This document shows positions 44,479 through 55,320 of a DNA stretch of 64,000 bases, one piece after another (position 1 is the first letter of the stretch; the number at the start of each line of letters is the position of its first letter). The translations under genes were made by a program, and so were the position numbers. The stretch is from positions 115,697,806 through 115,761,805 of the forward strand of contig CM076849.1 in the NCBI GenBank assembly GCA_039519185.1. The letters are read 5' to 3'. Under the pieces are notes generated by a model. The model saw only the letters and a list, made by a program, of their open reading frames with translations. It made no database searches and was not told where the DNA came from. Origin of the DNA: Astragalus membranaceus. Its lineage: Eukaryota > Streptophyta > Magnoliopsida > Fabales > Fabaceae.

Positions 44479-47090
44479 ATGGCTGATCCTCAAGGGCATC
44501 CAGAGATTGAAACTGAAAGTAATCCAGAACATGAAGATTTGGGCGTACAAATTCTGAATCCTGAGCAGCTGGCTCAGGAGAACCAAGTGCTTAAGGATAA
44601 GGTTGGGGCAATGGAGGCCTAGGTGCATGAGATGATGGTCATGCTGCAAAGTTTAAAGAGTGGGACAGCTGCTGAAGGTGTCGCCGTCGTGGGTCCAGAT
44701 GGTGTCACTTCTTTCGTTCCTCCTCCAATATCAGCCACAGTTCCTCCGGGATCCGGGGTCAGTCATCCCGTCTTTGCTTCAGGAATGAATGGGCCGAATC
44801 AATACACTTCACAAAGATATACTTGGGGTATGACTGCTGGGTACATGCCGCGAACTGTTGGACATATCCCCGTCAGTATGGTTGCGCCTAATAAGGTCAC
44901 TGCCGCCGTGTCCGGGGGAGCTGCCGGAGGACCGCAGATCCAAGCTCCTAGTCCCCATGCTGTGCTCAGTCCTACTCCGGGGCTTGCAGCACACCCTCAC
45001 AATATTCCTCAGCCTGGAGGGTATTATTACAGTATGGGGAGTCTCCCCCAAGGACATATGTTTGAGGGATCACAGCCAAATGACCCGATTCGTGAACTTG
45101 AAGAAAGAGTAAAGGCAATGGAGGGTGTTGGTGTCAGAGCCAAGGAAGCTCGTGAGCTGTGTTTAGTCCCAGATTTGGTTTTTCCACCAAAGTTCAAAGC
45201 TCCCGAAGTGGACAAATACAGAGGAACAGGCTGTCCGGAGAGCCATGTTATGATGTTTGTCCGAAAAATGGGTCCTTACGCCAATGATGACAAACTGCTG
45301 ATTTACTGCTTTCAAAACAGTTTGGCTGGAGCTCCTCTAGATTGGTACATGAAACTGCAATCCTCTGAAATCCGTTGTTGGAAAGATTTGTGCGAAGCAT
45401 TCATGAGACAAAATAAGTATAACATGGACATGGCTCTGGACAGGTCGCAATTGCAACACATGAGTAAGGGCGAAAGGGAGACTTTCAAAGAATATGCCCA
45501 GAAATGGCGAAGCCTAGCCGCCCAGGTCCAACCTCCTTTGACTGAAAAAGAAATGGTGTACACGTTCTTGGAAACTCTGCCAGCAATTTACTATGATCGG
45601 CTGATTACAAGTGTTTCAACTAGCTTCTCCGATATGATAGTCTTCGGGGAAAGACTTGAGCATGGTCTCCGAAGTGGGCAGATTTCGAATCACCTCAGTA
45701 ATGCAGGAAGCTCTGGTGGTTCAAGCAGTCAGAAGAAGCCTCACTCCCATTTCCCGAAGAAGAAGGAAGGGGAAACAAATGTAATCTCGGGAGGAAGTTC
45801 ATCCTTTGGTACCCCTCCACCACAAACTGTTCCATTTTCTGCTCCTATGCCATCCCAGCAGGGCAGTGACAGTCACAGGGCTCAGGGTTATCAGTACAAG
45901 AAACAGACCAGTTTTGATCCAATACCAATGACATACACTAAAATGTTTGATCACTTGACTTCCAAGAACTTGATCAACACTCGGCCAATGAAGGCCCTGC
46001 AGCTGCCATTTCCCAGAAGTTACAACGCTAATGCTACCTGCAGTTTCCACGAAAACGGGGTCGGTCATACTGTGGAGGAATGTAAAGCCTTCAAGCATGT
46101 GGTGCAAGACCTAGTAGATGCTGGGTGGATCTCGTTCAAGCAGAGCAGCCCGAATACAACAACTAATCCATTGCCAGGTCATCAGAGGCCAGCTACCAAT
46201 GCTATAGAAAGTTCCATTGGGCAATTGGTAAAGGATGTGCAGAAGATCAAGACCCCGTTGGGTGTTATCTACTCGGAGTTATGCCATGTTGGGGTGGTTA
46301 AGAAGGGGTGTTGCCATGAAGAGGGGTGTGCTGACTCCACGTGCGTGGGGAATTGTGAAAGCTTTGAGATGATCCTGCAGGACCTGATGGATCGGTGTGT
46401 GGTCCAGATAGGAACCTATGATGTTGAAGAAGAAGTATTGGCTCTACATTCTGATAAAAGTAGAGGACCCAGAAGACCTGTCGAAATTCCTTACAATTAC
46501 AATCCCAGATTGGTGCGGGTCAAATTCGTGGTTGACGGCCAGGTCGTGGTAGTATTTGGTGAGGAAGAGACTCTGGTTAATAAGCCATCAGAGTTCAAAT
46601 ATGTGGAAGCTGTCGAAGAGTCTTTGGAAACAGCCTTTCAGTCTTTCGAGATCGCCAATGTAGTAGTTGAGAGGACCAAGGAGGAGGAGATGGTTGCTAA
46701 GATCATGTTAGCCCAAGGATATAAGGTTGGTTCTGGCTTGGGAAAGTTTGGTCAGGGAATTCTAGCTCCCATTCAACTGAAGGAAAACAAGGACCGTTGC
46801 GGGCTGGGATACACCCCAAGTGAGGAAGAAAGAAGAAAAATGGCAGATGAACGAAGGGGCAGATGGTTGGCCAAGTCCAAAGGCCAGGATCCATGGCCCC
46901 AGAGGATTCCAATTTGCGACGTCAGTCAAAGTTTTGTGAGTGCTGGTTTGTTGGATCCCAATCAAGTTGCTGTCATCAAGGATGGTTCTGAGTCTGAAGA
47001 GGGTGGCGCAAGTATGGTTCGACGCTGCGGTGCCAGTAAAAAATTAAAGAATTGGAAGGCTGTTGATCTTCCTGTGACATTTAATTTAAA
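44479..47090 (+). pseudogene. gag-pro: Element C gag-pro, with stop codon and protease deletion
   Basis: Reading begins at ATG 44479 (MADPQGHPE) and meets TAG at 44620-44622 (codon 48), then stays open to the intron donor at 47091. The gag core (about 45180-45700) includes FKAPEVDKYRG, LAGAPLDWYM and ETFKEYAQKWR. Next comes the Cys/His region around AECK-type motif VEECKAFKHVV. Around 46495-46510 the frame passes directly from VEIPYNYNP to VKFVVDGQ. In intact Ogre elements I know the aspartic protease in this interval, so a large in-frame deletion removed it. A G-patch-like GYKVGSGLGKFGQGI follows (about 46718-46765). The product cannot process itself. Confidence 0.85.
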
Positions 47091-47319
47091 GTAATCATTT
47101 GTAATGCAACCCTGTGGCTCTGCCCAAGGCCATAGGACAAGTTGTTAGGGGCGAGCATGTTTTTATTTTCAGAATCATCATCATTAATAAAAACGTTGTT
47201 TTTGAATTTCAATCAATAAAAATCAATCCTTTTCATTTCATGTGTCTTTTCCTCGCTTTATTATTGTTTGCTTGCTTGTCTCGCCTTTCATTCTGCTTTT
47301 TCGCTTCGGCAAAATGCAG
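47091..47319 (+). other. Ogre-type intron between pro and RT (229 bp)
   Basis: Donor AATTTAAA|GTAATC, acceptor AAAATGCAG|ATCC after a T-rich tract. Removing it bypasses the TAA at 47092 and joins the two frames in phase. Ogre elements are known for an intron at this point. Confidence 0.8.
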
Positions 47320-48851
47320 ATCCACAGCAATTGTCTCCCAAAATAACAGTGCCAACAGTCCATATTTTGACTTTGATCACCCTATTAATCAAGCTGAGGG
47401 GGATGTTGAGGAAGACTGGGTAGCTCCTCCAGAACTCATGAGATTAATGAAACAGGAAGAAAGGGTAATTCAGCCACACGGAGAATCTACTGAAGTGATG
47501 AACTTGGGTACAGGTGAGAGCAAGAAAGAGGTCAAAGTGGGTACCGCCATGAATGACGAGGATCGCATGAAGTTGGTTCAGCTGGTGCACGATTATATGG
47601 ATGTGTTTGCATGGTCCTACCAAGATATGCCTGGGTTGGATACTGACATTGTGATGCATAAGTTGCCAGTCAAACCTGAATGCCCGCCTGTGAAGCAGAA
47701 ACTTAGAAGGATGAAGCCTAAGATGTCCCTAAAAATTAGGGATGAGGTAAAAAAGCAGTTTGACGCCGGACTCCTAGCGGTGGCCAAATACCCACAGTGG
47801 GTTGCCAATATTGTCCCGGTTCCGAAGAGGGACGGGAAGGTCAGAATGTGCGTTGACTACCGAGATCTGAATCGTGCTAGTCCTAAAGACGATTTTCCTT
47901 TGCCCCACATTGATGTCTTAGTGGATAGTACAGCTCAACACTCGTTATTCTCCTTCATGGATGGATATTCGGGATATAATCAGATCAAGATGGACCCCGA
48001 AGATATGGAAAAGACAACTTTCATAACGCTTTGGGGAACGTTCTGTTACAACGTCATGCCATTCGGGTTAAAGAACGCTGGTGCAACCTACCAAAGGGCC
48101 ATGGTCACGCTGTTTCACGACATGATGCATAAGGAGATTGAGGTTTATGTGGATGACATGATCGCAAAATCTAAAACCGACGAGGAGCATATTGTCAATC
48201 TGCAGAAGCTCTTTGAACGGTTGAGGAAATATAAACTCAAGTTAAACCTGGCCAAGAGCACGTTTGGGGTGAGATCAGGGAAGTTGTTAGGCTTCATTGT
48301 CAGCCAGAAGGGGATCGAGGTGGATCCAGACAGAGTAAAAGCCATCCTCGAGATGCCGGTGCCCAAAACAGAGAAAGAAGTCCGTGGTTTCCTCGGAAGG
48401 TTGAATTACATCTCCCGATTCATCTTCCAGTTGACTGCTACTTGTGAGCCGATCTTCAAACTGCTGTGCAAAAATCAAGAGTTGAAGTGGAATGACCAGT
48501 GTCAAGCTGCCTTTGAGAAAATTAAGGTGTACTTGCAGAATCCACCAGTCTTAATGCCACCTGTGTCAGGCAGGCCTCTCATCTTATACCTTACAGTGCT
48601 AGATAATTCAATGGGCTGTGTGTTGGGGCAGCATGATGAATCCGGGAAAAAGGAGCATGCCATATACTATCTTAGCAAAAAGTTCACCGATTGTGAGACA
48701 AGATATTCTATGCTGGAAAAGACTTGTTGTGCTCTAGTTTGGGCTGCTCACCGTTTAAGGCAGTACATGCTGGGTCACACCACTTGGTTGGTGTCAAAAA
48801 TGGATCCAATCAAGTACATATTTGAGAAGCCAGCTCTTACAGGACGAATTA
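47320..48851 (+). CDS. pol: Element C reverse transcriptase and RNase H, truncated
   Basis: This is the polymerase part of the spliced gag-pol. After an acidic linker, RT begins around LPVKPECPPVKQKLRRM. Motifs include VPVPKRDGKVRMCVDYRDLN, FMDGYSGYNQI, VMPFGLKNAGATYQR and the catalytic YVDD (about 48148-48159). RNase H follows from about 48580 (LTVLDNSMGCVLGQ, YYLSKKF, YSMLEKTCCAL). The frame is cut at PALTGRI by D's LTR, so the end of RNase H, the second RNase H and integrase are missing from this window. The frame is open upstream to 47114, but that part is intron. No frameshift is seen in this segment. Confidence 0.88.
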
Positions 48852-49934
48852 TGTAACACCGCCTTTCTACCCCATAATTTACACGTCACTTATCAGAGTA
48901 AATCTTTTTCGCAAAAATTAATTTAAATGATAGAAAGGAAATGCCACACCGTCTTTAACAAAACCCGTCAACTTGCACCCATTAAGGTTTGCGCAACATC
49001 ATCACCCGTCAAAAAAAAAATTAAACTCCAAGAGTTACGTCACAGCGGAATAAAAACAACACTCACTAAGTACCACTCAAACACGTCTCACGTCATCAAT
49101 ACAAACAATAAACAAATTATTATTTAAATGACAACTTCAACCACGCCCCCTAGGTGTCACAGTATCAGAGAGCGACTCGACAAACATCGCAATGGCTATA
49201 AACGAAGGCAGCAGGACCTTCACTCGCGGTTACCTGCAGCGTTGCCACAACAGAGCAACATTCCAAGCAGAAGGGGTGAGAATTTCAACAAAATATAATC
49301 AAGCATATAATAGAGAAATATGGGTAAGCCGTCACACAACGTCATCATTATCATCAACCTCATCGTCACTACACGCGAACCCAAGTCATAAATCATATCA
49401 CCAGTCATAAACATTTATGCGCATGAAAATGCAACCCACGCCTGAGTATATGCATGATGGTACCATTCTCGTCATAAATAAGCCACTATGGGCACATCGT
49501 CACTGTTTTACGTCAATAAGAGGCCGAAGCCTATTCGTCATAATATGCACATGCAATGAGACACTATGGACACATGTGCAATCACCAAATCAATCACCTG
49601 CAGTACTCGTCATCATCGTCATAAAACACTCATAGAGTGTACTCGTCATAACCATCACAATATTATTACAACATCATCACAAACTTCACATTCAAAATTG
49701 GAGTAACAACACCTTTAACTTTTAAGCAACAACACCTCTAAATTTTTAAGTAACAACACATTAAAAATCTAAGAGGCAACCCCTTTAAAATTCGAGTAAC
49801 GACATATTTAAATTTTTGGGACAAACATCTCATTCTCATGCTTAGGAAACATCACATTTAAATAAAAAAAACATCATCTTTGCAAAGTGGAAAAACATCA
49901 CATTTTAAATTGCAAGAACAGTAATAAACAGGGG

Positions 49935-50110
49935 CTGCGCGCGGCGCGCGACTTACGCGCGACTGGCGCGCGGGATGGCAGAATCTTTCAGTGACTTCAC
50001 GCGTGGCGCGCAACTTACGCGCAACTGGCGCGGGAAGGCAGAATTTTTCAGTGACATCACGCGTGGCGCGCGACTGGCGCGCCAATGGGGCGCAAACTGG
50101 CAGAAGGCGC
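49935..50110. repeat. GCGCGC-rich minisatellite in D LTR
   Basis: About 2.5 units of roughly 70 bp, each with GGCGCGC, TTACGCGC, ACTGGCGCG and GGCAGAATYTTTCAGTGAC. It is a CpG-dense island in an AT-rich LTR. Confidence 0.8.
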
Positions 50111-50279
50111 GCAACGGTAGCAAAACAGCACGATTACACATAAAAGAAAACAGCGCTTCATTTTTTATAAAACAGCAGCACATTCTCTTCATAAAAACAG
50201 CAACTCATGTATAAAAATAACAGCAGGGCAGTGACTTATTTTCTGGCAGACAGCAACATTCTTTTTGATGAACAGTGAA

Positions 50280-50395
50280 CAGCAACACTATCAATTGATG
50301 TACAGCAACATTTTATTTGATAAACAGCAACCAGCAACGCTATCAATTGATAAACAGCTAACAGCAACACTATCAATTGATAAACAGCAACATTT
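50280..50395. repeat. ATCAATTGAT repeats in D LTR
   Basis: The palindrome ATCAATTGAT lies at 50290, 50342 and 50372, each within AACAGCAACACT-type repeats. Confidence 0.75.
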
Positions 50396-51152
50396 TCTTT
50401 TATTCTCAATTTCTTAGTGCTATTCGAATAATTATAAGCATATCACTCAATCACCACATAAGTCTCACATACTCAATTAACTATAACATCCCCTAATTCA
50501 ATTCCAATTTTACCCATTCATATGTTCTCATCACTATACACATGGAATCGATAATAACCACACCAAATTCACCAAAAACGAAATTCATCTAATCATCTCA
50601 TATGGTAAATCGCATGTCAACACCAACAATTCATCAAAATAACACCACAATTAATCCAATCTTTTATCCATTTTAACATATACATATCGAAAATCATCAC
50701 AACACCAAAACCCCACAAAACCCCAATCACATACCCCATTATATTGAATCGAAACGCTCACCCTTACCTCTTAAACGTAGGCTCCGTAGAAGATGATTGA
50801 AGGCACCACGAGAACCACCGCAACGCAACGAGCCAACGCCTTGAGAATCTCGAAACCCTCTCTTCTCCCTCTCCTATCTTCGCCGCGCCCCTCTTGCTTC
50901 TCACCCTCTCTCAAATTTCGATTTCTCTCAAGTGAAAAATGAGAGTGAGGGTTTCGCATACCCTTGGGTTTAAGCTGTGGGCCTTTCACGCGATGGGCCC
51001 ACCGCTACACCCCTGCTATTACTGGATCCCACTCCTACACAAAACATGGTATTTTCCCTTTAATTTAATTAAATCATGCTTCAACAAAAAATTAATAATT
51101 CAACTAATCAAATTAATTAAATTATTTTTTTTCGGGGTGTTACAACTCTCCC

Positions 51153-51464
51153 CTACTTAGGATTTTTTGTCCTCGAAAACATACCTGATTCAAACAACTC
51201 CGGATACGACTCTCGCATCTTATCCTCCAGCTCCCATGTCAGGCTTTCACCAGCTGCCCCAAACCGAACAATCTTCACCAGATTGATCTCCTTACCTCGT
51301 AAGGTTTTCACTTCACGATCCTCAATTCGTACAGGCATAGTCTCCATTGTGAGATTATCCCGCACCTCTACATCATCTGGTTGAATCACATGAGACGGAT
51401 CCGCAACATACTTCCGAAGCTGCGACACGTGAAACACGTCGTGCAAGTTCGAAAGATTAGGTGG
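51153..51464 (-). pseudogene. pol: Element D pol, C-terminal end
   Basis: The 3' end of D's polyprotein. It contains the integrase tail HDVFHVSQLRKYV, a chromodomain-like end with WELEDKMRESYPELF, and stops at 51153 just inside the PPT. The upstream part continues at 61644, since E with its GGTGG duplication splits the codons for LPPNLSN. The chromovirus tail is thought to guide insertion into heterochromatin. In this copy a transcript would read from E sequence into this fragment, so it has no function of its own. Confidence 0.85.
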
Positions 51465-51856
51465 TGATCGTACCTGATCAATACGATGGGTTGTTGTTGG
51501 AAACGTTGATCGGTCGCTGTGATGAGGGACCGAGTTGTAAGCCGCACGCGGGTGGTACCTGCAAAGGCACTCCAACGCTCAAGTTAGAGGTGATTCAACG
51601 GGCAGGGTCACAAGGTGAGTAAAACATACCTGAAGCCACATGCTGGTGTGGTATATATAAGACTGGCGTTCTAGCCGTTGCGCAATTTACGGGATCGGCC
51701 GCATCTTGCGGAGCAAGGTAGATGATGGGCCGCGTTGGGCCGGCCTTGGTCGAGTGGGCCGCTGGCCCAGGTTGCACCTGGCTGCTGCGCGCAGCACCCC
51801 CTTGCTGTAGGCTGCGCTAGACTGTCTCGTTGGGCCTATTGGGCCACTCCATAACA
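51465..51856 (-). mobile_element. Element E 3' LTR
   Basis: 392 bp, minus strand TGTTATGGAGTGGCCC to GGTACGATCA. I found no difference from 61247-61638. TATATATA at 51652-51659. Confidence 0.93.
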
Positions 51857-52204
51857 GTTGCCCCCCAAGCCTAGGTCGCTTGAGAGCGGGCTGAGGCTTG
51901 AATCGTTGCCCCCCTGCATTCGAGTTGTGACGTTTGGCCGATGGGAAGGCGGTCGCTGCCACCCGTGTGGTCGCACGTATCCTGGTCGATCGCTGATAAT
52001 TTGATTGTGTGGTCGCTGCCACGCGGCCTGGCCATACGGGCCAGGTGCCGTCTCGGGGGTGATGCCTGACAATAAATCGTCATGAGTGCTGAGGCGACAG
52101 CTGCTTTAATGAGGTGACGTTTAGAGATTCGAGGAGTTTAAGTTATGATGGTACATGAAGAGTCGCGCCTCTTCACTTCCGGCCCATGATGACGGTTGGC
52201 CCAT

Positions 52205-52212
52205 TATATAAG
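52205..52212 (+). promoter_or_regulatory. TATA box for E's opposite-strand gene
   Basis: TATATAAG on the plus strand, about 350 bp before the ATG at 52555. A start near 52235 would give a leader without any ATG before the predicted first intron. Confidence 0.6.
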
Positions 52213-52354
52213 GGACTCATAGGGCACATCATTTGCACTTTTCTCCGAATTCTCCGCTGCTCTCGCTGATCGCTCGCTTCAAGCTCGCTCGCTTCTGCAA
52301 ACGCTCGCACGCTACCGTTGAAGCTCGCTCGTAATCCTCTTGCTATAATTCCAG

Positions 52355-52484
52355 GTAACTGCGACCGCTCTTACTTTTTTTTGTTTATTTGTTCCACCTG
52401 ATGGAGGGGGTGTCAGGTCTGGGGACGACCACGTCGCCCCTTCCCACGCGCGAGTAAGACCCTGACCGTTATTCCCCTCCACAG
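52355..52484 (+). other. Predicted 5'UTR intron of E's opposite-strand gene
   Basis: ATTCCAG|GTAACT at the donor and CCTCCACAG|GTTC at the acceptor, 130 bp with a T-rich stretch. It contains an ATG near 52400 that splicing would remove. Confidence 0.6.
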
Positions 52485-52554
52485 GTTCATTCTGGCGCGG
52501 ACTAAACAAACCCGCCGCATATTTGGAGTCCCGGCCGTTTCTCTAGCGCAAAAC

Positions 52555-54707
52555 ATGACACGACCAGTGGAACAGAGTCCTGCACACGCCCGGTCGTCCT
52601 CTTCTAGCGACGAATCTTCCTCTGGGTCGTCGTCCCAGAACAGCAGATCCGGAACGCGGCCGGACAGAAGTGGGGCCCCGTACTCCGAGGGGGTAGTTGC
52701 TGATATTGCAGAGAGCAACGCACGGGTTGCCTCTGAGGAAGGCGCTGACCGTACTGCGACCGACGTGGACGAGACGGCCGACAGAGATCAGCAGGGCAAC
52801 CAAGGAGAAGATCCTGAGGTCGCTGCTACACAAGAGATGTCTTGGGTTTCTCTCAACCTGAGGGGCCAGCGTAGCAAAATTCAACGGGGAAGCCAAGACC
52901 TGGAGTTTCTTGCGACCGAATTGAATGAAGGTTGGAGGGTAGAAGGAATGGCCAAGGGCGAAGATATTGCGGCCTGTACTGATGTGTTAAAATTCACCAT
53001 GTACCGCATCGTTTTCGAACGTATGGGTATAATTCCACCATTCTCCAGGTTCCAACGCATGGTTCTAAGGTATCTTCAGGTCGCCCCCTCTCAGCTGAAC
53101 CCGAACGCTTGGGCGTTCCTGCAGGCGTTTGAAGATGTCCTAGTGGTTCTGAGACGACCGGTCTCCATCCGACTGTTCTTCCATTTGTTTGAGATGAGCT
53201 ATATTTACGAAAAAGGCTCCAAGGGTGCCCGCAAGGAAGCGGTCTCATTAAAGAACCGGTCGACATGCAATTTGTTCAAGCCATATCTGGAATCATTGAC
53301 GACCGGGTGGAAAAAAGAATACTTTTGGGTCGTTCCTGAGTCGGCTGAGGCTCAAAATGCGATCGCCCAAATGACCAACGATCAAGAAGGAACCCCCCTG
53401 TTTCCTACAGAGTGGAGTTTCAACCACTTCTCCAAAAAACCGGGCCAATATGCTTTTAAGGACGCTGATTTGGACGACCTGGACAGGGAAACGATCCGTA
53501 GACTGAGAAGGATTGCGTCCCTAGTCCCTGAGGGTCGCATCAAAGTTAAAAGCATTGTTGATGCTCGTACCAAGAAGAATGTCAAGGCCGCTCTTGGTCG
53601 GTGGTCGTTCACACCTTTTATTTTCTGTCACTTTATTTTGTTAAATGTTTCTAACCATCTGCTTTTGCCTTTGCAGTTAAGATGGCCAACATGGGTGACT
53701 TCGACCTGCTGGAGCAATGGGCGGCCGAGGATGGCGATACTTCGCCCGTCCGCGTCATACCGGCGGCTCAATCTGGGGGTACACCTCAAACTGCTGCGAC
53801 CGGATCTCAGCCTGATCGTCAGGCTCCTCGGGCGGGCACACCAGCCCAAGCAATCGACCTGAGCAGCCCACCCAAACATCAAGGAAAATCCAAAAGACCC
53901 AGATCGGTTGATGATGGGGGCGAGAGGAAGAAGCACAAGAGTGGAAAAAGCCACGGGCCCAACATCGACCTGCTTGGGTTGGGTGATGAAGATTGTGCCC
54001 GCTTCAAGGAGGAACCTTTCGAGGTGATGGCCGAGGCGATGAAGGCCGCTGGCGTTCTGTTCAAGAAGTATCGAGACGAAGATGCAGATCGCTTGGAAGG
54101 TAGGCGTCTCGTCCATAGATATTCGTTGCTTGAAGACGACCTAGTAGATAAAACTTTTAAACTGAATTCTGCCTTATCATTGCTCGCAGAAATGAGGGGT
54201 GAGCGAGACGGCCTGCTCAAGAAAATGAAAGAGCTCGAACCAACAATCGAGGCGGCCGCTGACAATGAGAGGAAGCTTGTGGAAGCAGAACGCCAGCTTG
54301 TGGCTGCTGTCTCTGCTCAAACACTGGCCGAGTCTTCTTTGAACCAGGCGGTCGCTGACAAAGAAAAAGCTGAGAAAGAGGTCGAACGCCTGTCTTCCAA
54401 GAATAAAGAGCTGTCCAGCCAGGTCGCTGGGCTGAAAACTGAGATGGAGGCGGTGGAGGCGGAAAAGAACAGTTTAAGAGGTCGCTACAAAGCCGTTCTT
54501 GACAAGGCGAAGGGAGCTGCAGAGGGTCAGTTCGAAAATGCGGTCGGCCAGATTAAGATTCTCTATCCTGATTTGCAGGTCGATCGCGAGATCGTTCAAA
54601 GCATGCATCGTGCGTCCGAGCAGAAGATCATTCGCCCTGTGAAGATGTCAAAGGGGAAGGTTATTCAAGAAGAGATGGTCATCTTTCAAGCCCCCAGCGA
54701 CTCTTAA
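52555..54707 (+). CDS. Opposite-strand accessory protein of element E (two exons)
   Basis: The gene runs against gag-pol. Exon 1 is 52555-53596 and exon 2 is 53677-54707. An 80-bp intron lies between them (CTCTTG|GTCGGT donor, TTTGCAG|TTAAG acceptor). Phase is kept and the product would be 690 residues. Exon 1 has a Ser-rich acidic start, then a globular region (LKFTMYRIVFERMGIIPP, RFQRMVLRYLQ, SYIYEKGSKG) like the putative gypsy-type transposon domain (Transposase_28) found in accessory frames of Tat elements. Exon 2 has a basic nuclear-localisation-like stretch (KSKRPRS, RKKHKSGKS) and a long coiled coil from about residue 490 to 620. The biochemical role is unknown. Both exons are open. 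Confidence 0.8.
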
Positions 54708-54907
54708 ATTGTAATTTCTTGGTGTAATCTTTGCCCGCCTGCGAGCGGTGTTTAAATGGGGCGCCCGGGTTTCGACCGAGGCGTCCTTATTTGTAATCAA
54801 TGACAATTTCTGACAATTTCTATCTGAATTCCAGCCCGTTTAATCGCTTTATACTTGGATTTGATTCTTTATTGATATGGTCGGTCGCGACCAAAGAATG
54901 TCGTATG

Positions 54908-55165
54908 GGCCATTCGATGGCACTCTTTTTAGGCCGCTCGGCGGCTTTCGCTTAGGCCATTCGATGGCACTCTTTTTAGGCCGCTCGGCGGCTTTCGCTT
55001 GGGCCATTCGATGGCACTCTTTTTAGGCCGCTCGGCGGCTTTCGCTTGGGCCATTCGATGGCACTCTTTTTAGGCCGCTCGGCGGCTTTCATTTGGGCCA
55101 TTCGATGGCACTCTTTTTAGGCCGCTCGGCGGCTTTCATTTGGGCCATTCGATGGCACTCTTCTG
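54908..55165 (+). repeat. 47-bp tandem repeat between pol and the accessory gene
   Basis: GGCCATTCGATGGCACTC starts at 54908, 54955, 55002, 55049, 55096 and 55143, exactly 47 bp apart. Each full unit includes AGGCCGCTCGGCGG. It lies where the two convergent transcripts would meet. Confidence 0.9.
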
Positions 55166-55320
55166 GTCGCTCGATTGCTACTCGCATGGTGAGCGACCGT
55201 GCATTCAATTTGCATGAAAATAAAACACAAGTGAAATTTTAAGGTCGGTCCTCAGTAAAAAACCCCAGTGGGGAAAAAGAGCGACCGCCTGTTCTTTATT
55301 GATCAAATGATGTTTACAAC

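Larger units (their letters stand above)
38925..48851 (+). mobile_element. Element C: Ogre-type retrotransposon, 5' part
   Basis: It comprises a 3906-bp 5' LTR, PBS, spliced leader candidate, gag-pro gene, intron, and RT plus RNase H. It ends abruptly at 48851, where D inserted. The rest (integrase, 3' LTR) must lie beyond 64000. The gag-pro/intron/RT layout is the hallmark of Ogre elements. It is defective, with a gag stop codon and protease deletion. The left flank ATGAC (38920-38924) would be the target duplication. Confidence 0.9.
48852..51144 (-). mobile_element. Element D 3' LTR
   Basis: 2293 bp. The minus strand starts TGTAACACCCCG and ends GGCGGTGTTACA. It contains a GCGCGC minisatellite and ATCAATTGAT repeats. 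No coding sequence. Confidence 0.85.

Noticed and set aside
53597..53862. Read-through end of the first plus-strand frame in E
   Set aside because: The reading from 53597 to 53676 looks intronic, and beyond that it is out of frame with the better second exon.
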